Source: Clostridiales bacterium (GTDB taxonomy: Bacteria; Bacillota; Clostridia; Oscillospirales; Oscillospiraceae). Taken from it: 5,392 nt of DNA. Within the stretch, counting starts at the first letter, position 1, and every line of letters begins with the position of its first letter. The notes under the pieces were generated by a model. It saw nothing but the letters and a program-made list of their open reading frames with translations, ran no database searches and was not told where the DNA came from. The stretch lies in assembly GCA_012516225.1 (NCBI GenBank), contig JAAYWX010000024.1:1-5392 (forward strand), written 5' to 3'. Below are positions 1 through 5,392 of this stretch, piece by piece. The position numbers and the translations under genes were made by a program.

Positions 1-2035
1 GCCCTGAAAGCTTAAACATCGTTTTCCCGCATTCCGGGCAGATATCTTTCACGGGGACATCCCACGTCATAAAGCCGCACTCCGCCCCGCGCGCGCACGC
101 GTAATATGCATAGCCTTTTTTGGATGTCCGTTTTAATATGCGTCCGCCGCACTTGGGGCATTTGCCGGGCATCTCAATCACCAAAGGTTTTGTAAAGTCG
201 CATTCCGGATAAGCCGGACAGGCAAGAAATCTTCCAAACCGTCCGGTTTTAACCACCATTCTTCGTCCGCATTTGTCGCATATCTCATCCGAAACTTCAT
301 CCGGGACTTTTATATGCTGACCTTCAAGCGCTTTTTCCGCTTCTTGAAGTTCTCTTTCAAAATCCCCGTAAAAATCTGACAATACGTCCTTCCAGTAACG
401 CTTGCCTTCTTCTACGTTGTCAAGCGTTTCCTCCATTCTTGCCGTAAAACGCAGATCTACAATATCCGGGAAACGTTCCTCCATAAGCTGCGTGACTACT
501 TCTCCCAGAATAGTGGGGCGCAAATATTTGCCTTCTTTAATTACATACTCACGCTCGGTTATCGTGCTTATGGTAGGGGCATATGTGCTTGGCCTGCCGA
601 TGCCTTTTTCTTCCATAGCACGTATAAGAGTAGCTTCTGTATACCGTGAAGGCGGCTGTGTAAACTGCTGTTCCTTATCGGTCTTTTTAAGTTTTACCTT
701 TTCTCCTTCTTTAAGATCGGGTAAAGGGTTTTCCTTTTCATCAGTTTCTTCGTCTTTGGCTTCCTCATAAACGGCGGTATAGCCGGCAAATTTCAATTCC
801 GAATTGTTCGCGCGGAAAAGATATCCCGCGGAAACCGCGTCTATAGTAACGCTGTCATATATGGCATTAGCCATCTGGCAGGCTGTAAAGCGGCCCCAGA
901 TAAGCCTGTACAGCCTGTACTGATCCGGTGTAAGGTCTTTTTTCACGAGTTCGGGAGTAAGTTCGATATTGCTTGGCCGTATAGCCTCGTGTGCGTCCTG
1001 AGCTCCCGCTTTTGTTTTGAATGTGCGCGTTTTTGCAGGATAGTATTCTTCACCGTAATGGCTGATTATAAAGTTCTTTGCCGCGCTCAGCGCGTCGTCC
1101 GAAAGGCGCAGGGAGTCTGTCCTCATATAGGTTATCAAGCCTACTGTCCCTTCCCCTGAAATATCGACGCCTTCATAAAGCTGCTGTGCAACCGACATCG
1201 TACGCTTCGGCGTCATTCCGAGCCTGCGCGACGCTTCCTGCTGCAGCGTGGACGTAATAAAGGGGGGCGATGGAGAGCGCTGTTTCTCCCCCCGCTTGAC
1301 GGTCTTTATATAAAACTCGTCCTTTGATATTTCATCGATAACCTTGTTTACTTCGCTTTCACTGTGAAGTTCAAGCTTTTTTGTTTCCGTACCATGAAAA
1401 CGTGCTACTATGCTGCCTTCCTTTTCAATGCGTTCAAGTATAACATCAAGGTTCCAGTATTCCTCCGATTTGAAGGCCTTTATTTCATTTTCGCGTTCAA
1501 CCACCATTCTGGTTGCAACAGACTGGACGCGTCCTGCGGAAAGCCCTCTCCTGATTTTCCTCCATAGCAGTGGGCTGAGCTTATACCCCACTATGCGATC
1601 AAGAATTCGTCTTGCCTGCTGTGCGTCCACAAGGTTCATATCAATCTCCCGTGGCGACGCTATGCTCTCGCTGACTACTTTCTTAGTTATTTCGTTGAAA
1701 GTGACCCGTTTTGCCTTTTCGTCCGGAAGATTCAGCAATTCTTTCAAATGCCATGAAATTGCTTCTCCTTCGCGGGCAGGGTCAGTTGCAAGATATACTG
1801 TATCTGCCGATTTGGAAAGTTTTTTAAGTTCTTCTATAACATCTTTTCTGGCCTTTACCGGCTGATAATCCGGTTCAAATCCGTTTTCTATATCTACACC
1901 CATGGTGCTTTTGGGAAGATCTCTAAGATGCCCCATGGAGGCTACAACATGATATTTGCTGCCAAGGTATTTTTCAATTGTTCTCGCCTTGGCGGGCGAC
2001 TCAACAATGACCAGATCCGTCTTACTTTTTGGCAT
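1..2035 (-). CDS. topA: DNA topoisomerase I (type IA), C-terminus cut by window edge
   Basis: Type IA topoisomerase, which relaxes negatively supercoiled DNA by cutting one strand through a 5'-phosphotyrosine and passing the other. The frame is open for 678 codons from an ATG at 2035 and runs off the left edge. The TOPRIM domain spans about residues 8-118, with the metal-site Glu12 in VIVESPAKA and the acidic motif at 85-91. That motif reads DPAREGE, so the middle acid of the usual DxDxE is Ala87. The core follows, with LDRIVGYK and GLSAGRVQSVA, the catalytic Tyr303 in ITYMRTDS, QDAHEAIRPS, and KGIGRPSTYAPTI. Two complete Cys4 zinc fingers use Cys586/589/606/612 and Cys626/629/647/653. A third begins at Cys666/669 and is cut. 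Firmicute TopA proteins are near 690-700 residues, so little is missing. GAGGT lies 5 nt before the ATG and supports the start. The gene follows dprA after 37 nt. Confidence 0.97.
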   Translation of the reverse strand, partial: MPKSKTDLVIVESPAKARTIEKYLGSKYHVVASMGHLRDLPKSTMGVDIENGFEPDYQPVKARKDVIEELKKLSKSADTVYLATDPAREGEAISWHLKELLNLPDEKAKRVTFNEITKKVVSESIASPREIDMNLVDAQQARRILDRIVGYKLSPLLWRKIRRGLSAGRVQSVATRMVVERENEIKAFKSEEYWNLDVILERIEKEGSIVARFHGTETKKLELHSESEVNKVIDEISKDEFYIKTVKRGEKQRSPSPPFITSTLQQEASRRLGMTPKRTMSVAQQLYEGVDISGEGTVGLITYMRTDSLRLSDDALSAAKNFIISHYGEEYYPAKTRTFKTKAGAQDAHEAIRPSNIELTPELVKKDLTPDQYRLYRLIWGRFTACQMANAIYDSVTIDAVSAGYLFRANNSELKFAGYTAVYEEAKDEETDEKENPLPDLKEGEKVKLKKTDKEQQFTQPPSRYTEATLIRAMEEKGIGRPSTYAPTISTITEREYVIKEGKYLRPTILGEVVTQLMEERFPDIVDLRFTARMEETLDNVEEGKRYWKDVLSDFYGDFERELQEAEKALEGQHIKVPDEVSDEICDKCGRRMVVKTGRFGRFLACPAYPECDFTKPLVIEMPGKCPKCGGRILKRTSKKGYAYYACARGAECGFMTWDVPVKDICPECGKTMFKLSG

Positions 2036-2040
2036 ATCTG

Positions 2041-2045
2041 ACCTC
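2041..2045 (-). promoter_or_regulatory. topA ribosome binding site
   Basis: GAGGT read on the minus strand, 5 nt upstream of the topA ATG. Spacing and sequence fit a Firmicute Shine-Dalgarno site and fix the start of TopA, which then begins MPKSKTDLVIVESPAKA, as expected for the family. Confidence 0.8.
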
Positions 2046-2055
2046 AATTCTTAAA

Positions 2056-2061
2056 ATTATA
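2056..2061 (-). promoter_or_regulatory. possible -10 box of an internal topA promoter
   Basis: A perfect TATAAT hexamer lies in the 37-nt dprA-topA spacer, placed so that a transcript would start just upstream of the topA ribosome binding site. Against it, there is no TTGACA-like -35 at 16-18 nt (the sequence there is AAAAAG), the nearest candidate TTGAAT is 26 nt away, and there is no extended -10 TGn. In an AT-rich spacer the hexamer could be chance. Confidence 0.25.
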
Positions 2062-2072
2062 ATAAAGCAGCC

Positions 2073-3353
2073 TTACGGCTTTTTTATATTCAACGTAAAT
2101 CGTTTTCCGCTCTCCTGAGTAACAAAGCCTTTAATCTGCAGAATTGTCAGCTCAGAGAGCACTGCAGGGGCGGCAAGTCCCGACAAATCTATTATATCGT
2201 CAACATGCATGGACTTTTTTTCCATTACTGATATGATCTTAAGCTGGTTTTCAGTCAGTCCGGAAAGCTGCTCTTGCAAATCAATATATTCCCGCTTTTC
2301 TGCATTGTCAATCCTTTTTCTGTCAGTTCTAACCTTCAGTTTTGCAAATCCCTGCCCCGTTTCTACCGGCAGCAGTGTTTTTTTCTCGCTTTTTTCGGTA
2401 GTTGGAACGGTTTTTTCATTTTCCTGCCTGTATTGAAAAGACTGAATCCTGCCCGCACCTGACTTCGACAGTTTGCCCGGGAAAAGCCTTTCAAATCCTT
2501 CAAGAACATCCCAGCCCTTGGTTACAAGCTGGGCGCCGTTTCTTATAAGCTCATTCGAACCGAACCAATTGGGCGCATCGGCATTTCCGGGAACGGCAAA
2601 AACCTCTCTTCCCTGTTCAAGGGCGAGGGATGATGTTATGAGAGCGCCGCTGCCGAAAGGCGCCTCAACTACGGCCACGCCAATGGACAGCCCGCTGATT
2701 ATCCGGTTTCTTTCGGGAAAGTTCTTTCTGGTCAGCGCCGCCCCCGGCGGATATTCGCTGACCAGAGCACCCGCCATGGCAACATCATCATAAAGTCCCG
2801 AATTCGTCTTTGGGTAAACATCGTCAATAGCGCAGCCCAGCACGCCTATGCATGAGCCGCCCGCACGAAGCGCGCCTTCCGCCGCCGCGCTGTCTATTCC
2901 TTCCGCAAGACCTGTTACAACAAGCCCACCGCATTTTGTTATCTCAAATCCAAGCTTCTGTGCCATTTTTATCCCGTAAGACGTTGCCTTGCGTGTACCG
3001 ACAACGCCTATAGCCGCCTGTTCGTCTATTGCTGGGAGTCTTCCCTTTACATACAGGACTACAGGCGGGTCATAAATGTTTTTAAGTCTCTGCGGATAGA
3101 CAGCATCTTGAAGGGTGATGACAGCAGTACCGTTTTCGCGGCATTTTTCGAGAATTTCATTTGCCTTGTCAAGGCTCTTGTCCATTAAGGATGTGCGCTC
3201 CGGTTCGCTAATGGCAAGTCTTCCCAAAATCTGTTTTTCATCCGCAAAATATAGGGCTTCAGGATCTCCGAAAGCGTTTAACAGCTCATATCTCGTTTTT
3301 GGCTTTAGTCCGGCGAGTGAGGACAGCCATACCCAAAATTTAAGTACTGACAA
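2073..3353 (-). CDS. dprA: DNA processing protein DprA (Smf), RecA loader, probable TTG start
   Basis: DprA binds incoming single-stranded DNA in the cytoplasm and loads RecA in natural transformation; many non-competent bacteria also carry it. With a TTG start at 3353 the protein has 426 residues. It shows an N-terminal helical domain (about 5-60, FWVWLSSLAGL), then the Rossmann-like core with GVVGTRKATSYG (116-127), TGLAEGIDSAAAEGAL (147-162), NFPERNRIISGLS (211-223) and LALEQGREVFAVPGN. A charged linker (about 290-363) follows, then a C-terminal winged-helix domain (about 366-423). The frame stays open upstream to a GTG at 3404, which would give 443 residues and a 19-nt overlap with the methyltransferase gene. 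I prefer TTG because GGGG sits 8 nt before it and the protein then begins close to the first conserved domain, as DprA proteins do. One oddity: Ala158 stands where the usual AHxGAL motif has His. No other competence gene is visible. Confidence 0.93.
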   Translation of the reverse strand: MSVLKFWVWLSSLAGLKPKTRYELLNAFGDPEALYFADEKQILGRLAISEPERTSLMDKSLDKANEILEKCRENGTAVITLQDAVYPQRLKNIYDPPVVLYVKGRLPAIDEQAAIGVVGTRKATSYGIKMAQKLGFEITKCGGLVVTGLAEGIDSAAAEGALRAGGSCIGVLGCAIDDVYPKTNSGLYDDVAMAGALVSEYPPGAALTRKNFPERNRIISGLSIGVAVVEAPFGSGALITSSLALEQGREVFAVPGNADAPNWFGSNELIRNGAQLVTKGWDVLEGFERLFPGKLSKSGAGRIQSFQYRQENEKTVPTTEKSEKKTLLPVETGQGFAKLKVRTDRKRIDNAEKREYIDLQEQLSGLTENQLKIISVMEKKSMHVDDIIDLSGLAAPAVLSELTILQIKGFVTQESGKRFTLNIKKP

Positions 3354-3361
3354 AATAATTG

Positions 3362-3367
3362 CCCCTT
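3362..3367 (-). promoter_or_regulatory. probable dprA ribosome binding site
   Basis: AAGGGG on the minus strand, 8 nt upstream of the TTG at 3353, inside the 32-nt gap after the methyltransferase stop codon. It is the main DNA-level argument for the TTG start. The G-rich core would pair with the anti-Shine-Dalgarno sequence, with one G-U pair. Confidence 0.5.
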
Positions 3368-3385
3368 TTTTGTCCGTATATGCGT

Positions 3386-4138
3386 CTATCTGCGCATTTC
3401 CCACATAATTATTGAGGCAGCCACCGCTACATTCAAAGATTCGCTATCCGGCTGCATAGGAATTATAAGCTGCCCGTCGCAAATTGAAAGAAGTTCTTCC
3501 GATAGCCCCTTGCCCTCACTTCCGACAGCGACGGCAAGGTTTTTCATATTTACATTACGGACATCCTCCGCACTGGCGTTCAGCGCAGCACCGTAGAGCC
3601 GCAGTCCATTTTGGTTTACATAACTTTTCAATTCATTTACCGTCATTTCGGCAACCTGCTGTCTGAATACCGCTCCCATCGTTGCGCGTACTGTTTTCGG
3701 GTTGTAGAGATCAGTGCAATTCCCTACGAGAACTATCATATCTATTCCCATAGCGTTTGCGGTTCTTATAACGGTTCCGACATTGCCGGGATCTTGTACA
3801 TTTTCAAGAACAATGACGTTTTTGGGCTTTCCTGCGCTTCCGGTGCGGTTTTGTGGAATTTTAACGCTGAAAACAGGTCCTTGAGAATTTTTCAGCGGCG
3901 ATACATATTGTATAAGTTCATTGGGGCAGCAATACTGCTCAATGCCTTTTTCCAGTTCAAACGCAGGTTCTTCCTCCCATAGGACGCAGGTTACACCGCT
4001 CCCGTACATAAGGGCTTCTCTAAGGGTTTTTTCCCCGTCACATATAAATTCACCGGTTTTGTGGCGATATTCCCCGACGGATGCCAGATTTCTGAAATGG
4101 CTTATTATTCGGTTTTTTCTTGATGTAATCCTTTCCAC
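3386..4138 (-). CDS. SpoU/TrmH-family RNA 2'-O-methyltransferase, probable GTG start
   Basis: SPOUT-superfamily enzyme that would transfer a methyl group from S-adenosylmethionine to a ribose 2'-OH in rRNA or tRNA. From the GTG at 4138 it has 250 residues, close to RlmB- and YsgA-like proteins. The N-terminal part (about 1-80, beginning ERITSRKNR, then FICDGEKTLREAL) resembles the SpoU substrate-binding domain. The catalytic domain carries motif 1, LENVQDPGNVGTVIRTAN (from about 111, with Asn119 and Arg125), RATMGAVFR (151-159), motif 2, VGSEGKGLSEE (from 205, Glu208), and motif 3, IPMQPDSESLNVAVAAS (from 226, Ser234-Leu-Asn236). Together these form the knotted SAM site. The frame extends upstream to another GTG at 4198, but that start has a poor site (GAGG only 2 nt away) and would place an intercistronic hairpin inside the coding region. 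The target nucleotide cannot be told from sequence; RlmB-like 23S rRNA methylation is one possibility, so no symbol is given. Confidence 0.93.
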   Translation of the reverse strand: MERITSRKNRIISHFRNLASVGEYRHKTGEFICDGEKTLREALMYGSGVTCVLWEEEPAFELEKGIEQYCCPNELIQYVSPLKNSQGPVFSVKIPQNRTGSAGKPKNVIVLENVQDPGNVGTVIRTANAMGIDMIVLVGNCTDLYNPKTVRATMGAVFRQQVAEMTVNELKSYVNQNGLRLYGAALNASAEDVRNVNMKNLAVAVGSEGKGLSEELLSICDGQLIIPMQPDSESLNVAVAASIIMWEMRR

Positions 4139-4146
4139 ACCGGTGT

Positions 4147-4153
4147 CCTCCCC
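4147..4153 (-). promoter_or_regulatory. strong ribosome binding site of the methyltransferase gene
   Basis: GGGGAGG on the minus strand, 8 nt upstream of the GTG at 4138. It is the strongest Shine-Dalgarno sequence in the window and decides the start of the methyltransferase in favour of 4138 over 4198. Confidence 0.8.
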
Positions 4154-4158
4154 GAAAT

Positions 4159-4201
4159 ACACAACAAAGCTGCGGCAAAGCAAGAACTGCCATGCCACAG
4201 C
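4159..4201 (-). terminator. intercistronic hairpin after lysS, possible weak terminator or attenuator
   Basis: Read on the minus strand, the arms GCTGTGGCA (4201-4193) and TGCCGCAGC (4177-4169) pair over 9 bp with one G-U wobble. Inside lies a U-U mismatch, a G-U pair, three more pairs (GCA with TGC) and a 5-nt loop, GTTCT. The hairpin is followed by TTTGTTGTGT, a U-rich but interrupted tract. It begins 12 nt after the lysS stop codon and ends 15 nt before the next ribosome binding site. The interrupted U-tract argues for partial termination or an mRNA processing or stability element rather than a full terminator, since the next gene has no clear promoter of its own. The function is inferred; the pairing is seen directly. 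Confidence 0.45.
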
Positions 4202-4213
4202 CTCAAAATCGCA

Positions 4214-5392
4214 CTAAGCGTCAATAGGTTTCATTGTCGGGAACAAAATGACTTCTCTTATCGAGTCCACTCCCGTAAGCATCATGACACAGCGGTCTAT
4301 TCCGATTCCGAGTCCTCCCGTTGGAGGCAGTCCGTACTCCAGCGCGGTAATATAGTCCTCATCCATCATACTTGCCTCTGCATCACCCATTTTGCGGAGT
4401 TCGACCTGCTTTTGGAAACGCTGCTTCTGATCAATGGGGTCATTAAGTTCTGAAAACGCATTGCCCATTTCACTGCGGCAGATAAAAAGTTCAAAACGCT
4501 CCGTAAGCCTCGGATCCTGCGGACTGCGTTTTGCCAGCGGCGATACGTCAACCGGATGCATGGTTATAAAAGTGGGCTGGATAAGTTTTTCCTCCACCTT
4601 CTGGTCAAAACACTCATAAAGCGCGTTGCCCCATGTTTTTTCCTTCTCTTTTGGAATTTCCACTCCCACGGACTTTGCAAGGCTGACGGCCTCCTCATCG
4701 GAAGTAACCGACATAAAATCAATTCCAAGATACTTTTTAACTGCATCCGCCATTGTCAGTCTTTCCCATCCCGGGGCAAGGTTAACACGCTCTCCCTGCC
4801 ATGTAATTTCATATGTGCCAAGTATTTCCATAGCAGCGCTTGACAGAAGCTCCTCAAACAGATCCATCATATCATTGAAATCCGCATACGCCTCATAAAG
4901 CTCAACCGATGTAAATTCCGGATTATGCTTTGTGTCCATGCCTTCATTGCGGAATATTCTGCCTATTTCATATACGCGTTCAATCCCGCCTACAACAAGG
5001 CGCTTTAAATGCAGCTCCGTTGCTATACGGAGATACATATCAATATCCAGAGCATTATGATGTGTAATGAACGGACGTGCAGACGCTCCTCCGGAAATTG
5101 TGTTAAGGACGGGAGTTTCAACTTCCATATATCCGCGCTCATCAAGAAACCTGCGTATATGTCGTATAAAGCGGCTGCGTATTTCAAAGTTCCGTCGCAC
5201 CTCGGGGTTGACGATAAGGTCGACATAGCGCTGGCGGTAGCGCGTTTCAAGATCCGTAAGCCCATGGAATTTTTCGGGCAAAGGAAGAAGAGATTTTGAA
5301 AGCAGCTTAACATTTTTGCAATGAACAGAAATTTCTCCCTTGCGGGTGCGGAAAAAGAAGCCTTCAACCCCGATAATATCACCTATATCCCA
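4214..5392 (-). CDS. lysS: lysyl-tRNA synthetase, class II, N-terminus cut by window edge
   Basis: Class II LysRS, which activates lysine with ATP and charges tRNA-Lys in the cytoplasm. The frame is open from the right edge to a TAG at 4214-4216, giving 392 residues. Family members have about 490-505, so roughly 100 N-terminal residues, most of the OB-fold anticodon-binding domain, lie outside. The visible part begins at the end of that fold (DIIGVEGFFFRTRKGEIS), then LPEKFHGLTD and RYRQRYVDLI, the usual hinge into the catalytic core. Motif 1 surrounds GYMEVETPVLN. Motif 2 is FRNEGMDTKHNPEFT (4954-4910), with its ATP-contacting Arg. Lysine-site neighbours are GGASARPFITHHNALD, and motif 3 is GGLGIGIDR (4318-4292), with the second ATP-binding Arg. 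No residue I would call essential is missing. A TTG at 5281 lies inside the frame and is not a start. The gene is first in the visible operon, so its promoter and any leader are outside. Confidence 0.98.
   Translation of the reverse strand, partial: WDIGDIIGVEGFFFRTRKGEISVHCKNVKLLSKSLLPLPEKFHGLTDLETRYRQRYVDLIVNPEVRRNFEIRSRFIRHIRRFLDERGYMEVETPVLNTISGGASARPFITHHNALDIDMYLRIATELHLKRLVVGGIERVYEIGRIFRNEGMDTKHNPEFTSVELYEAYADFNDMMDLFEELLSSAAMEILGTYEITWQGERVNLAPGWERLTMADAVKKYLGIDFMSVTSDEEAVSLAKSVGVEIPKEKEKTWGNALYECFDQKVEEKLIQPTFITMHPVDVSPLAKRSPQDPRLTERFELFICRSEMGNAFSELNDPIDQKQRFQKQVELRKMGDAEASMMDEDYITALEYGLPPTGGLGIGIDRCVMMLTGVDSIREVILFPTMKPIDA

Noticed and set aside
402..770. Plus-strand open frame of 122 codons opposite topA
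   Set aside because: It lies antisense to well-conserved TopA codons, has a Ser-rich low-complexity translation, and shows no recognisable domain or convincing ribosome binding site.
1410..1865. Plus-strand open frame of 151 codons opposite topA
   Set aside because: It is the longest antisense frame but covers the TOPRIM and core region of TopA, whose protein sequence is strongly conserved. The antisense translation is Ser/Phe-rich with no recognisable family.
2069..2090. Short palindrome AGCC-TTAC-GGCT followed by T6 on the plus strand, resembling a terminator
   Set aside because: The stem is only 4 bp, it overlaps the dprA stop codon, and no plus-strand gene leads into it. Read on the minus strand the tail is GCTTTATTAT, too weak for a convincing terminator.
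3361..3372. A_AAA_AAG-like slippery heptamer between the methyltransferase and dprA
   Set aside because: The methyltransferase frame has already ended at the TAG at 3388-3386, so ribosomes would not read it in the needed frame. The A-run followed by GGGG is better explained as part of the dprA ribosome binding site.
5023..5382. Minus-strand frame of 119 codons overlapping lysS in another frame
   Set aside because: The lysS frame across the same bases gives clear LysRS sequence. This one is a frame shadow, not a separate gene or evidence of a frameshift.
1..5392. Search for mobile elements, CRISPR repeats, defence genes, tRNA genes or an unknown system
   Set aside because: Essentially all of the window is explained by four conserved housekeeping genes and short spacers. 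I saw no direct repeats, inverted termini, tRNA cloverleaf or gene of unknown family.

Overview
The window is a stretch of ordinary chromosomal housekeeping DNA from what is most likely a low-to-mid GC Firmicute of class Clostridia. That placement is inference from protein style: the LysRS ending in LFPTMKP, the DprA with an AAEGAL variant and VFAVPGNADAPN, the TopA with serial Cys4 zinc fingers, and the strong AGGAGG-like ribosome binding sites. All genes lie on the minus strand and are packed almost end to end, so they read right to left as one probable operon.

Layout in transcription order: (1) 5392-4214, lysS, class II lysyl-tRNA synthetase, lacking roughly its first 100 codons beyond the right edge. 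(2) 4213-4139, a 75-nt spacer holding a 33-nt hairpin and a strong GGGGAGG ribosome binding site. (3) 4138-3386, a SpoU/TrmH-family RNA 2'-O-methyltransferase that probably starts at GTG. (4) 3353-2073, dprA, the single-stranded-DNA-binding RecA loader, probably starting at TTG after a 32-nt gap. (5) 2072-2036, a 37-nt spacer with a TATAAT sequence and the topA ribosome binding site. (6) 2035-1, topA, DNA topoisomerase I, running off the left edge close to its natural C-terminus.

The genes combine translation (tRNA charging and probable RNA methylation) with DNA handling (RecA loading and supercoil relaxation). dprA followed by topA is a common Firmicute order. There is no gene-free stretch over 300 bases, and I see no tRNA, rRNA, CRISPR array, insertion sequence or prophage. 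Long plus-strand open frames are antisense shadows of these genes.

I found no undescribed system. The points worth a second look are an Ala in place of the middle Asp of the TopA TOPRIM DxDxE metal triad, a well-formed hairpin between lysS and the methyltransferase gene, two probable non-ATG starts, and an Ala in place of the usual His in the DprA core motif.
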